The position numbers were made by a program, and so were the translations under genes. A stretch of 42,421 nt of DNA from Methylobacterium indicum (GTDB taxonomy: Bacteria > Pseudomonadota > Alphaproteobacteria > Rhizobiales > Beijerinckiaceae). The notes beneath the pieces are model-generated. The model worked only from the letters and a program-made list of their open reading frames with translations, searched no databases and was not told where the DNA came from. The DNA is taken from contig NZ_JTHF01000105.1 in the NCBI RefSeq assembly GCF_001043895.1, forward strand, positions 1 to 42,421, given 5' to 3'. Positions 8,199-16,629 of this stretch are shown here, one piece after another; the first letter of the stretch is position 1; the number at the start of each line of letters is the position of its first letter.

Positions 8199-8456
8199 AT
8201 GCAGCCGGTCACGATCTACACCACCAGCTGGTGCCCCTATTGCTCGGCGGCCAAGTCGCTGCTGAAGGAGAAGGGCGCCGCCTTCACCGAGATCGACGTC
8301 GAGGCCAAGGCCGGCGCCCGCAGCGAGATGGTCGGGAAGGCCGGCGGGCGCACCAGCGTGCCGCAGATCTTCGTCGGCGAGACCCATGTCGGAGGCTGCG
8401 ACGACCTCTACGCCCTCGACCGGTCCGGTCGCCTCGAGCCGCTGCTCGCCGGCTGA
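8199..8456 (+). CDS. grxC: glutaredoxin 3 (GrxC)
   Basis: 85 residues, a complete dithiol glutaredoxin. The CPYC active site is at 12-15 (TTSWCPYCSAAK), the cis-proline loop is TSVPQIFVGETHVGGCDD, and the glutathione-binding GGCDD is present. It reduces disulfides and glutathione adducts in the cytosol. It is followed by a nitrilase-family amidase and a DUF1178 gene in the same direction, a conserved alphaproteobacterial series; the hairpin at 8475-8493 may partly separate it from them. Confidence 0.95.
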   Translation: MQPVTIYTTSWCPYCSAAKSLLKEKGAAFTEIDVEAKAGARSEMVGKAGGRTSVPQIFVGETHVGGCDDLYALDRSGRLEPLLAG

Positions 8457-8474
8457 TCCTCCGGCCGGGCGGGG

Positions 8475-8493
8475 CCCGCTCTAGCGGAGCGGG
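8475..8493 (+). terminator. possible terminator hairpin after grxC
   Basis: Stem cccgctc (8475-8481) and gagcggg (8487-8493) with a 5-base loop, 19 bases after the grxC stop. No T tract follows, so read-through to the next gene is likely. Confidence 0.4.
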
Positions 8494-8539
8494 GGCTCGA
8501 CGGCGTAAGCTTCCCGGATCGTCCCGGAGTCCGCCGCCC

Positions 8540-9379
8540 ATGACCGCTCCCCGCTTCGTCGCCGCCTGCGTGCAGATGCGCTCCGGCCGCGACCCCGCGC
8601 AGAACCGCGACGCCGCGGTGGCGGGCATTCGCGAGGCGGCCGGGCGCGGCGCGCAGTATGTCCAGACGCCCGAGATGACCTCGCTCCTGGAGCGGGACAG
8701 GCCGAGCCTGTTTCGGAAGATCCGCGCGCCCGAGGACGACGCGACGCTCGGTGCGTTGCGCGACGTCGCCCGCGAGCGGGGAGTCGTGGTCCATGTCGGC
8801 TCGCTGGCGGTGACGAACGGCGACAAGGTCGCCAACCGCGCCTTCGTGATCGACCGCGAGGGCGCGATCGTCGCGGCCTACGACAAGCTCCACCTCTACG
8901 ACGTCGATCTTCCCAACGGCGAGAGCTATCGCGAATCCGCCACCTATACGGGCGGCGACCGGGCCGTCGTCGCCGACCTGCCCTGGGGCCGCCTCGGCGT
9001 CGCGATCTGCTACGACGTGCGCTTCCCCGCCCTCTACCGGGCGCTCGCCGAGGCCGGGGCCGAGATCCTGTCGGCCCCCGCCGCCTTCACCCGCCAGACC
9101 GGGGAGGCGCATTGGCACGTCCTGCAGCGCGCCCGGGCGATCGAGACCGGCTCGTTCATGATCTCGGCCGCGCAGGGCGGCCGGCACGAGGACGGGCGCG
9201 AGACCTACGGCCACTCCCTCATCGTCGATCCCTGGGGCCGGGTGCTCGCCGAGGCCGACGGCAACGAACCGGGGGTGATCCTGGCCGAGATCGACATGGC
9301 CCTCGTCGCGGAGGCCCGCGCCCGCATCCCGGCCCTGCGCCACGCCCGCCCCGTGGCGGTCGAGGCGGCCCGCGCCTGA
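8540..9379 (+). CDS. carbon-nitrogen hydrolase family protein (Nit1/omega-amidase-like)
   Basis: 279 residues with the nitrilase-superfamily triad: E45 in QTPEMTS, K116 in AYDKLHLYD, C157 in VAICYDVRFP. The YDKLHLYDVD segment and the length are those of the Nit1/NitFhit branch, whose members hydrolyse deaminated glutathione or act as omega-amidases. That fits the neighbouring glutaredoxin gene: a metabolite-repair enzyme for glutathione by-products. Ribosome binding site GGAG lies about 8 bases before the ATG. Exact substrate not provable from sequence. Confidence 0.9.
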   Translation: MTAPRFVAACVQMRSGRDPAQNRDAAVAGIREAAGRGAQYVQTPEMTSLLERDRPSLFRKIRAPEDDATLGALRDVARERGVVVHVGSLAVTNGDKVANRAFVIDREGAIVAAYDKLHLYDVDLPNGESYRESATYTGGDRAVVADLPWGRLGVAICYDVRFPALYRALAEAGAEILSAPAAFTRQTGEAHWHVLQRARAIETGSFMISAAQGGRHEDGRETYGHSLIVDPWGRVLAEADGNEPGVILAEIDMALVAEARARIPALRHARPVAVEAARA

Positions 9380-9451
9380 CTGACACCGTACGGCGCCTCC
9401 AGCGTCGCATCTCCCTCGCAACGGCGCGCCCGCGCACCGATATCCGGTTCC

Positions 9452-9937
9452 ATGATCCGCTACGCCCTGTCCTGCGATTCCGGCCACAGCTTCGAGAGCT
9501 GGTTCCCGTCGAGCGATTCCTACGACGAGCAGGCGCGCGCCGGCTTCGTGACCTGCCCGTTCTGCGACAGCGCGAAGGTCTCCAAGCAGATCATGGCGCC
9601 CTCGCTCGGCCGCGCCGTCGCGTTGCCCGCGCCCCCGTCCGATGCACCGGCCGCGGCACCCGCGCAGTCCGCGCCGGCCCCCGCCGAGGCACCGGTGAGC
9701 CTCGTATCCGAGCCCGAGCGGCAATTGCGGGCGATGATCCGCTCCCTGCACGAGCACGTCGCCCGCACCGCCGACCATGTCGGCGCGAACTTCGCCGCGG
9801 AAGCGCGGAAGATGCATTACGGCGAGGCCGAGCAGCGCGCGATCTACGGCGAGGCGAGCCTCGACGACGCCCGCGCGCTCCTCGACGAGGGCATCGCCGT
9901 CCAGCCGCTGCCGTCCCTGCCGGACGACCGGAACTGA
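9452..9937 (+). CDS. DUF1178 family protein
   Basis: 161 residues starting MIRYALSCDSGHSFESWFPSSDSYDEQ. Cysteines in LSCDSGH and VTCPFCDS form a probable zinc ribbon. This is followed by an Ala/Pro-rich linker (about 55-80) and a helical C-terminus ending in EGIAVQPLPSLPDD. All three parts are standard for DUF1178. The family is of unknown function and almost always follows the nitrilase-family gene in alphaproteobacteria. Its stop lies only 4 bases from the convergent antiporter gene's stop. Confidence 0.9.
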   Translation: MIRYALSCDSGHSFESWFPSSDSYDEQARAGFVTCPFCDSAKVSKQIMAPSLGRAVALPAPPSDAPAAAPAQSAPAPAEAPVSLVSEPERQLRAMIRSLHEHVARTADHVGANFAAEARKMHYGEAEQRAIYGEASLDDARALLDEGIAVQPLPSLPDDRN

Positions 9938-9941
9938 GTCG

Positions 9942-12140
9942 TCAGCTCGCCAGAAACAGCACCGAGCGGTCCGAGGCCTCCAGCACCGTCTCGGCGAGCG
10001 GCCCGAAGGACGCGGCTTCGCCGGCGCGGCGCGTGACCCCCATCACGATCAGGTCGTGGTCGCCGGCCCGGGCCTGGCGCAGGATCTCGCGCTCGGGCGA
10101 GCGGGTCGCCCGGACGTGGGTGCGCACCCGCAGCCCGGCCCGCTCGGCGAGATCGACCACCTCGCGCAGGGCCGCGGCGTCGCCCTGACGCATCCCGGCG
10201 AGCCGGCGGCCCGCCCCCCCGCCGTCGGCCAGGAAGAGCACCGAGAGCGGGGCGCTCGCGCCGCGGGCCAGGGTGACGGCGATCTCGGCACCGCGGCGCG
10301 CGGCCTGCGTGCTGTCGGTCACCGCCAGGATCCTCAGCGCGGCGTCCGGATCGTCGCGGTGGGCGCCGCGGGCGGCCGCGATGGCGAGCGGCCCGTCGAA
10401 CCGCTCCGCCGCGCCCGCCACCGCGTCGGTGAGGCCGCCCTCCGGCGCCACGGTGGGGCTGATGCCGACGATCAGGAGATCGTAGCCCTTGGCGGCCTCC
10501 TCGCCCACGGCCTCGGCGGCGGGCTCGGGACGAGCGTGTTCCGTCACTTCGACCGGCCCGGTCTCCTCGCCCCGGGCACCCTCCGCGGCGGCCGCCACCG
10601 CTCCCGACAGCACGGCCTCCTCGGTCGGCGTCCCGAGCCGCACCACCGTCACCGGCATGCCGCGGGAGCCCGCGACGAGGCCGGCGATCCGCGCGGCGAA
10701 GCGGCCTTTCGCCCCGTCGTCGGCGGCGACGAGCAGGCGCTCGAGCCGGGCGACGAAGCCGGTCTCCTCCGCCGCCTCGCGCTCCAGCCGCTCCTTCTCC
10801 TCGCCTTCCAGCGGCAGGCGGTGGAGGGCCCAGCGCAGCATCGGCGGCATCGCCAGGGTGGTGATCAGCGCCATCGCGACGATCATCGTGAACAGGTCCT
10901 GGCTCAGCGCGCCCATGCCGAGCCCGATCGAGGCGACGATCACCTCGGTCGAGCCGCGGGCGTTCATCCCGCAGGCGAGCGCCAGGGATTCCGGCCGCCG
11001 CAGGCCCCCGATCAGTCCGCCCGCGAAGGCGCCGGCGAACTTGCCGAGGCTCGCCACCGCGATGAGCCCGAGGGTGAGGAGCAGCAGGCGCGGGTCGCGC
11101 AGGATGGTCAGGTCGGCGCTGAGGCCCGCGAGCCCGAAGAAGATCGGCGCGAACAGGGCGGTGACGACGCCGCGCAGCTGCTCGTCGATCCGGCGGGTCA
11201 GGATCGGCGACTGGCCGACCAGCAGCCCGGCCACGAAGGCGCCCAGCACCGTGTGGACGCCGATGGCCTGCGTGACGAGCGCCAGCACCCCCATCAGCAC
11301 CAGGATCGCGGTGATCACCGCCGCCTCGCTCCTCAGCGAGTCGTTGGCCCAGCGGATCAGCCAGAAGACCAGGCGGCGCCCGACCGTCAGGCTGATCCCG
11401 AGGAAGACCAGGGTGCCGGCGAGGCTGCGGCCGACCTCCCACAGATCGATGGTGCCGGCCCGTGCCAGGCTGAAGATCACCGCGATGATCACCCAGCCGA
11501 TCGTGTCGTCGATGATCGCCGAGGCGACGATGACCTGGCCGACGTTGCGGCGCAAAAAGTTCATCTCGCGCACCACCATGGCGACGATCTTGACCGACGA
11601 GATCGCCAGCGCGGTGCCGAGGAAGAGCGAGGTGACGAGGCGCAGCTCCGGATGCGGCAGCATCGCCTCCGGCAGGAACCAGCCGAGGAGGAAGCCGCAG
11701 GCGAACGGCACCGCGACCCCGGTGACCGAGACGCTGACCGCCGCGCGCCGGACCTTGCGCACCAGCGCGAGGTCGGTCTCCATCCCGGTCATCAGCAGGA
11801 GCAGCAGGATGCCGAGCTGGGCGATGCCGTCGAGGAGCGCCCGCTGGTCGCGCCCGGGCGGAAACAGCCAGTGCTGCACCTCCGGCCAGACCGCCCCGAG
11901 GAAGGACGGGCCGAGCAGCAGCCCGGCGAGCAGCTGGCCCATCACCGCCGGTTGCCCGACCCGCAGCATCGCCTCGCCGAGCAGGCGCCCGAGGCTGAGG
12001 AGCAGCACGATCTGGACGACGAGAACGACCTCGGACGGGCCGCCGCCCGAACCGATCCCGGCGGCGTGCGCGCTTCCGGCCATCACGAAAGCGGCCAGGG
12101 CCAGGACGGCCGAGGCCGGGACGGGGTATGCGGGACGCAT
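9942..12140 (-). CDS. CPA2-type cation:proton antiporter fused to two Usp domains
   Basis: 732 residues. A signal-like N-terminal helix (MRPAYPVPASAVLALAAFVMAGSAHA) is followed by the sodium/hydrogen exchanger domain with about 12 helices (about 35-420). It contains the family blocks LLLLLMTGMETDL, ASAIIDDTIGWVI (the ion-binding Asp pair) and ACGMNARGSTEVI. A charged linker (EEKERLEREAAEETGF) leads to two universal-stress-like repeats (about 445-590 and 595-732), the last ending GVTRRAGEAASFGPLAETVLEASDRSVLFLAS with the nucleotide-binding glycines. Usp fusions probably gate K+/Na+:H+ exchange by nucleotide binding. The ATG at 12140 has GAGG close before it; a GTG three codons upstream is possible. 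Confidence 0.9.
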   Translation of the reverse strand: MRPAYPVPASAVLALAAFVMAGSAHAAGIGSGGGPSEVVLVVQIVLLLSLGRLLGEAMLRVGQPAVMGQLLAGLLLGPSFLGAVWPEVQHWLFPPGRDQRALLDGIAQLGILLLLLMTGMETDLALVRKVRRAAVSVSVTGVAVPFACGFLLGWFLPEAMLPHPELRLVTSLFLGTALAISSVKIVAMVVREMNFLRRNVGQVIVASAIIDDTIGWVIIAVIFSLARAGTIDLWEVGRSLAGTLVFLGISLTVGRRLVFWLIRWANDSLRSEAAVITAILVLMGVLALVTQAIGVHTVLGAFVAGLLVGQSPILTRRIDEQLRGVVTALFAPIFFGLAGLSADLTILRDPRLLLLTLGLIAVASLGKFAGAFAGGLIGGLRRPESLALACGMNARGSTEVIVASIGLGMGALSQDLFTMIVAMALITTLAMPPMLRWALHRLPLEGEEKERLEREAAEETGFVARLERLLVAADDGAKGRFAARIAGLVAGSRGMPVTVVRLGTPTEEAVLSGAVAAAAEGARGEETGPVEVTEHARPEPAAEAVGEEAAKGYDLLIVGISPTVAPEGGLTDAVAGAAERFDGPLAIAAARGAHRDDPDAALRILAVTDSTQAARRGAEIAVTLARGASAPLSVLFLADGGGAGRRLAGMRQGDAAALREVVDLAERAGLRVRTHVRATRSPEREILRQARAGDHDLIVMGVTRRAGEAASFGPLAETVLEASDRSVLFLAS

Positions 12141-12258
12141 ACGCCTCACGCGGCGGGTCCGGGCCGGGCCGGAGAGAAGGTCGGTGCCACGCGAATCGCT
12201 CGGGTCCTCGCCGGATTGCGGCCGTCAACCGGGCCGCACTGCCCGGGTTCCGGCGGGA

Positions 12259-12546
12259 TCAACGCGGGGAGGCGAGGATTTCGACGGCCGGTTTCCGGTG
12301 GCGCGCGAAGCCCCGCAGCGCGGCACGGCGCCGGTGCGGCAGGCGCGGGAGATCGTCGGATGCTCGCCCGGCGTCGGTGGCCGGATCGATCCGGCGGTCG
12401 AGCCGGGCGAGAAGGGCTGCGGCCATGACGGCACTCGCCGCGCCGGCCATGGCCCCCGCTGCCGCCGCCACGGCCGGGCCGTCCTCGAGCAGCCAGATCG
12501 CGGCCATCATCCCGCCGCCGATCGCCGCCGTCATGGTAAAGAACAT
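12259..12546 (-). CDS. small membrane hypothetical protein
   Basis: 95 residues. Two hydrophobic segments (about 4-20 and 25-48, Ala/Met-rich) are followed by an Arg-rich soluble tail. A purine-rich GGGGAAGAG precedes the ATG. No family recognised. It is upstream of and in the same direction as the antiporter gene, 118 bases apart. The tail is low-complexity Arg/Pro and could be partly misassigned, hence moderate confidence. Confidence 0.5.
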   Translation of the reverse strand: MFFTMTAAIGGGMMAAIWLLEDGPAVAAAAGAMAGAASAVMAAALLARLDRRIDPATDAGRASDDLPRLPHRRRAALRGFARHRKPAVEILASPR

Positions 12547-12715
12547 CGATCTCTTCCCCTTTGCGGGAAGAAGTCGTTAGGAACTGACAGGTTCGGACGG
12601 CCGCAGGAACAGCGTGTACGAATCCTGAATCGGATCGTGGATGGACAGGTGGCACCGGCAGGGCGAGAGATCAGGAGGCAAGGGGATCATTAAGGGTCGG
12701 CGCCTAGGCTCCGGG

Positions 12716-13096
12716 ATGGTCAACCGTTCCTTGAGTACCCGGCCCGTGTCCCTGCGTACCAACCTCTTCCTCGCGACCGTCGCGAGCCTCGGCTTCGCCA
12801 CGGTCTGCGCCGTCTGCTCGGCCCAGCTCGACCGCGAGCCGCCGCGCCCGCAGCTCGTCGCCGCCGCGAAACCCGCGATGCCCCTCGACGAGCCGGTCAC
12901 CACCGGCTCGATCGTGCCGACGCCGCCCGTCGCGAAGGCCGCCCGGATGGCGCGGCCGGAGAAGATCGAGGCCAGGAAGGCCGAGGCGGCGAAGGAGGCC
13001 CGCAAGGAGGCGAAGCCGAAGCCCGAACCCGCCCTCGATTCCGAGCGGCTGGCCGCGCTCCTGGCCGAGCCGACGGTGATGAAGCCGAAGCGCTGA
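12716..13096 (+). CDS. membrane-anchored hypothetical protein with Lys/Ala-rich tail
   Basis: 126 residues. The N-terminus MVNRSLSTRPVSLRTN is basic, then one hydrophobic segment (about 17-34, FLATVASLGFATVCAVCSA), then a periplasmic Pro/Ala/Lys/Glu-rich tail with KAEAAKEARKEAKPKPEP and a closing LAALLAEPTVMKPKR. This looks like a small membrane-anchored envelope protein. The frame is open 25 codons upstream, but the first hydrophobic segment fits the start at 12716. Function unknown. Confidence 0.6.
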   Translation: MVNRSLSTRPVSLRTNLFLATVASLGFATVCAVCSAQLDREPPRPQLVAAAKPAMPLDEPVTTGSIVPTPPVAKAARMARPEKIEARKAEAAKEARKEAKPKPEPALDSERLAALLAEPTVMKPKR

Positions 13097-13105
13097 TCCG
13101 CCGGA

Positions 13106-13630
13106 TCAGCCGCGGCGCAGGGCGCGCCAGGCCGCCGTGCCGGCGAGCCCCGAAAGGGCCAGCGCGATGAGGGCGTTGTAGCCGGCGAGCGAGATCCCGA
13201 GGAAGCGCCAGGCCGCCGCGGTGCAATCCACCGGGCGGGTGGCCTGCAGGGATTTGAGGAAGTCGTCGACGCCGGCCGGCGCCGGGCCGGCCCCGCCGCC
13301 GCAATCGCTCGGCCCGGGCCAGAAGCCCCATTCGGCCCCGGCATGGTAGACGCCCAAGCCCGCCCCGACGAGGAAGATCACCGCCGCCAGCGCCAGGAGC
13401 CCGCCCGCAAGCCGGCGCGGCAGCAGCAGGGCGGCGGCGAGCAGCGGCAGGGCGAGGTAGTAGGGCTGACGCTCCGTCAGGCAGAGCTTGCACGGCACGT
13501 AGCCGAAGCCGTGCTGGAAGATCAGCGCGCCGCCGACGGTGGCGGCGGCTCCGACGAGCAGCAGCAGGGCCGCCGGACGGGGCGCCGTGAGCCGCCGCGC
13601 GAGGGTGGGAGCCATGAGGGTGTCGGCCAT
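13106..13630 (-). CDS. disulfide bond formation protein B family (DsbB)
   Basis: 174 residues with four membrane helices (about 20-40, 55-72, 75-95, 140-165). The first redox pair is C47-C50 (YVPCKLCLTERQPY) and the second C110/C136, in a periplasmic loop between helices 3 and 4. This is the DsbB plan: it reoxidises DsbA and passes electrons to quinone. The usual ERxxYY motif follows the first pair. It lies 10 bases after the YqaA-family gene and is probably co-transcribed with it. Confidence 0.9.
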   Translation of the reverse strand: MADTLMAPTLARRLTAPRPAALLLLVGAAATVGGALIFQHGFGYVPCKLCLTERQPYYLALPLLAAALLLPRRLAGGLLALAAVIFLVGAGLGVYHAGAEWGFWPGPSDCGGGAGPAPAGVDDFLKSLQATRPVDCTAAAWRFLGISLAGYNALIALALSGLAGTAAWRALRRG

Positions 13631-13640
13631 GGCGATGTCC

Positions 13641-14222
13641 TCAGACCAGGTAGCGGAAGCCGACGAAGCCGAGCACGGCGACCGCGACGCAGATCGCGGC
13701 CACGGCGTTCAGGTGCCGGTCGAGGACGGTGCGGATGCCGACGCCGTAGCGGCGCACCAGTCCCGCCAGGATGAAGAACCGCGCGCCCCGGGTGACGAGC
13801 GACAGCACGACGAACCAGAACAGGTCGTAGCCGGCGAAGCCCGACGTGATGGTGACGAGCTTGTAGGGGATCGGCGTGAGTCCCTTCAGCAGGATCACCC
13901 AGTGGCCGTAATGGGCGTAGGCCTCCCGGAACTGGTCGGCGCCCTTGTCGAGGCCGTAGAGGTGGAAGAGCCAAGCGCCGAGGGAATCGTAGAGCAGCGC
14001 GCCGATGGCGTAGCCGGCGATGCCGCCCGCGACCGAGGTCAGCGTCGCGATCAGCGCGTAGGTCCAGGCCTTCTCGGGCCGGGTCACCACCATCGGCACC
14101 AGCATCACGTCGGGCGGAACCGGGAAGAACGAGCTCTCGGCGAAGGAGACCGCGCCGAGCGCGTAGGGAGCCGAGGGGCGCGCGGCGAGCGCGAGGATCC
14201 ACTCGTAGAGGCGGCGCAGCAT
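13641..14222 (-). CDS. YqaA family membrane protein (DedA/SNARE-associated type)
   Basis: 193 residues starting MLRRLYEWILALAARPSAPYALG. Family marks are SFAESSFFPVPPDVMLVPMV, the helix-breaking GGIAGYAIGALLYDSLG and KGLTPIPYKLVTITSGFAG. The F/Y-PxPxD and G-x-TPIPYK blocks are the re-entrant motifs of DedA-superfamily transporters, which flip undecaprenyl phosphate or lipids; YqaA itself is uncharacterised. No strong ribosome binding site precedes the ATG. It leads a two-gene unit with dsbB. Confidence 0.88.
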   Translation of the reverse strand: MLRRLYEWILALAARPSAPYALGAVSFAESSFFPVPPDVMLVPMVVTRPEKAWTYALIATLTSVAGGIAGYAIGALLYDSLGAWLFHLYGLDKGADQFREAYAHYGHWVILLKGLTPIPYKLVTITSGFAGYDLFWFVVLSLVTRGARFFILAGLVRRYGVGIRTVLDRHLNAVAAICVAVAVLGFVGFRYLV

Positions 14223-14502
14223 CGTGGGGGTCAGCCCGTCAGTCGTCAGGTGGCGCCCTTTGAGCACAGGATGGTGGCGCTGGCGAGGGTTCCGGCCGCC
14301 ACAGCCGGGCGGGAACCGTCGGGTCGGGGCGGGGCGCCTCCCCCGGATCGGCCAGACCGGGCCTCGTCCTGTCGGATTAGGCCTCTTGGCGGTTCCTCTT
14401 GGCGAGATCCGGTTTCTGCTTGACGGGACTGCGCCGATCCGCCCGATCCACGCCACGATCGTCTCGCATCGATCCGTTCGTCTTGACCGAAGGTCCCGCG
14501 CG

Positions 14503-14799
14503 ATGCCGTCCCTGCGTCCGTTCCTCGTCCTCGTGCCGCTTCTCGCCGGCACCGTCCCGGCCGCCGCGGAGGACCTCGTCGCGCGCTGGCAGCGGGCCGA
14601 CGCGGCCTGTGCCCTGCCGGCCTCGCCCCTGGCCAACCAGGCCTGCGAGGATCGCGACCGCGCCGCCACGGCGCTCCGCCGCCAGGGCTGGTGCGAGGCC
14701 CGCGCCACGACCGCCTACGACCATTGGGGCTGGCAGCGTTGCGCGCCGGCAGCGACCGCGCGGGCCGCGACCCGCCGCCGGGCCCGCCCGCACGCCTGA
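14503..14799 (+). CDS. small secreted hypothetical protein
   Basis: 98 residues: signal peptide (about 1-22, FLVLVPLLAGTVPAAAE) with cleavage near AAA-ED. The mature part has four cysteines (AACALP, QACEDR, GWCEAR, QRCAP), likely two disulfides, and an Arg-rich end. GAAGG lies 9 bases before the ATG. Periplasmic or secreted; no family recognised. The signal peptide and the paired cysteines make it a credible gene. Confidence 0.68.
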   Translation: MPSLRPFLVLVPLLAGTVPAAAEDLVARWQRADAACALPASPLANQACEDRDRAATALRRQGWCEARATTAYDHWGWQRCAPAATARAATRRRARPHA

Positions 14800-14837
14800 T
14801 CCCTCCCGCGCAGCCTCCGCGACGGCTCGTGCCTGAG

Positions 14838-15153
14838 CCCTCCCCCGCTGAGGCAGGGCTGTCCGGGGATGAGGATAAAGGGCGCGGGTTTCCCCTCTCC
14901 CCGCGGGCGGGGAGAGGCCTTCGCCCCCCTCGTCGGGGGCGAAGGGAGCAGCGGACCGCAGGTTCGCCGCGAGGGTGAGGGGGTGTTTCCGGAGGAGCCT
15001 CACTCGTCGAGACCCCCTCACCCTCGCTCCGGCTGCGCCTGCGCTTGCCCCGTCTCCTGAACGGAGACGCGGCCCTCTCCCCGCCCGCGGGGAGAGGGGG
15101 AAACCCGCGCTCTTTTGCTTGTCCCCGAACAGCTCTGCCGCAGAGAGGGAGGG
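14838..15153. repeat. nested inverted-repeat intergenic element
   Basis: Two imperfect 80-base inverted arms (14838-14917 and 15074-15153) match at most positions, with perfect runs such as ctctccccgcgggcggggagag. Inside are a perfect 11-bp hairpin (14918-14928/14935-14945) and a second inverted pair (gcgagggtgagggggt 14969-14984 with its complement 15012-15027). No coding pattern fits the element. The nested arms look like a non-autonomous, MITE-like or REP/ERIC-like repeat, or a fusion of several copies. Reading frames crossing it are repeats of arm sequence. Confidence 0.8.
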
Positions 15154-15216
15154 TTGTCGCGCCAGTCCGGGAAACGCCCCGGCCTGGGCCACGCGCACGC
15201 TCTCGCGCGAAAAACC

Positions 15217-16491
15217 CTACACCACCCGCAGCAGCACATGCTTCTTGCGGCCGAAGGACAGCTTCACCACGCCTTCCGGCGTTACGTCACCGGTGCCGAT
15301 CACCGCGCGCTCGTCGGTGACGGGCGCATCGTTGACCTTGAGGCCGCCGCTCTTCACCTGGCGCCGCGCCTCGCTGGTCGAGGGCACGAGGGCGGCATGA
15401 TCCGGCCCGAAGGCCGAGAGCACGCCCAGGCCCGCCTCGATCGCGGCGCGCGGCACCTCGACGGTGGGCAGGCTCTGGGCGAGCGCGCCCTCCTCGAAGG
15501 TGCGGCGTGCCGTCTCGGCGGCGGCCTCCGCGGCGTCTCGACCGTGCAGCAGGGCGGTGGCCTCGGTGGCGAGCACCTTCTTGGCCTCGTTGATCTCCTG
15601 GCCGCCTAAGCCTTCGAGCCTTGCCACCTCGTCGAGGGGCATCAGGGTGAAGAGGCGCAGGAAGCGGCCGACATCGGCATCCTCGGTGTTGCGCCAGAAC
15701 TGCCAGTACTCGTAGGGGCTCAGCATGTCCGGGTTGAGCCAGACCGCGCCCGACGCCGTCTTGCCCATCTTGGCGCCCGACGCGGTGGTCATCAGCGGGC
15801 AGGTCAGGGCGTGGAGCTGCGGCGTGCCGAGGCGCCGGCCGAGATCGATGCCGGTGACGATGTTGCCCCACTGGTCCGAGCCGCCCATCTGCAGCGTCAC
15901 GCCGTAGCGGCGGTTCAGCTCGGCGAAGTCGTAGGCCTGGAGGATCATGTAGTTGAATTCCAGGAACGACAGCTCCTGGTCGCGCTCCAGCCGCAGCCGC
16001 ACGCTGTCCATCGACAGCATCCGGTTGACCGAGAAGTGCCGGCCGATGTCGCGCAGCATCTCGATGTAGTTGAGCGTGGTCAGCCACTCGGCGTTGTCGG
16101 CCATCACGGCGGCGTTGGGGGCGCTTCCGAAATCGAGGAAGCGCGCGAAGGTCTTGCCGATCTCGGCCTTGTTGGCCTCGATCTGGTCGAGCGTCAGGAT
16201 CTTGCGGGTCTCGTCGCGGCCGGACGGGTCGCCGACGCGGGTGGTGCCGCCGCCCATCAGCGCCACCGGCTTGCCGCCGGTCGCCTGGAGCCAGTGCAGC
16301 ATCATGATCGAGAGCAGGTGGCCGATATGCAGCGACGGCGCCGTGCAATCGTAGCCGACATAGGCCGTCAGCCGGCCCTCGCAGGCGGCCTCGTCCACGC
16401 CCGCGAAGTCGGAGCATTGGTGGACGTAGCCGCGCTCGATGAGGACGCGGAGGAAGTCGGAACGCGGCGCGAAGTCGGTGGGCGCGGCCAT
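15217..16491 (-). CDS. tyrS: tyrosyl-tRNA synthetase
   Basis: 424 residues, full-length class I enzyme. The HIGH site is 55-58 ([11 protein letters not shown]), tyrosine pocket segments are YVGYDCT and [18 protein letters not shown] is present, and KMGKT at 241-245 stands for KMSKS, as in many bacterial TyrRS. The C-terminus (about 355-420, [19 protein letters not shown]) is the S4-like anticodon-arm binding domain. It charges tRNA-Tyr. Divergent from anmK with 138 bases between. Confidence 0.97.
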   Translation of the reverse strand: MAAPTDFAPRSDFLRVLIERGYVHQCSDFAGVDEAACEGRLTAYVGYDCTAPSLHIGHLLSIMMLHWLQATGGKPVALMGGGTTRVGDPSGRDETRKILTLDQIEANKAEIGKTFARFLDFGSAPNAAVMADNAEWLTTLNYIEMLRDIGRHFSVNRMLSMDSVRLRLERDQELSFLEFNYMILQAYDFAELNRRYGVTLQMGGSDQWGNIVTGIDLGRRLGTPQLHALTCPLMTTASGAKMGKTASGAVWLNPDMLSPYEYWQFWRNTEDADVGRFLRLFTLMPLDEVARLEGLGGQEINEAKKVLATEATALLHGRDAAEAAAETARRTFEEGALAQSLPTVEVPRAAIEAGLGVLSAFGPDHAALVPSTSEARRQVKSGGLKVNDAPVTDERAVIGTGDVTPEGVVKLSFGRKKHVLLRVV

Positions 16492-16629
16492 GGAACTCTC
16501 GATCAGTCTCGTGAAGGCAATCTGCCGTGGGCTCGGCGACAGCGCGGCGCCGCCATGCTAGCTCCGTCGGATTCGGAACGGGTCGGTCCATAGCAGTGCC
16601 GGCCCCGAAAGGCACGGGGGCGATTCGGC

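Noticed and set aside
9777..12693. Very long open frames on the + strand across the antiporter gene
   Set aside because: They are antisense frames kept open by the high GC content; the − strand encodes a clear antiporter with Usp domains.
14838..15153. Insertion sequence at the inverted repeats
   Set aside because: No transposase frame lies between the arms; at most a non-autonomous element.
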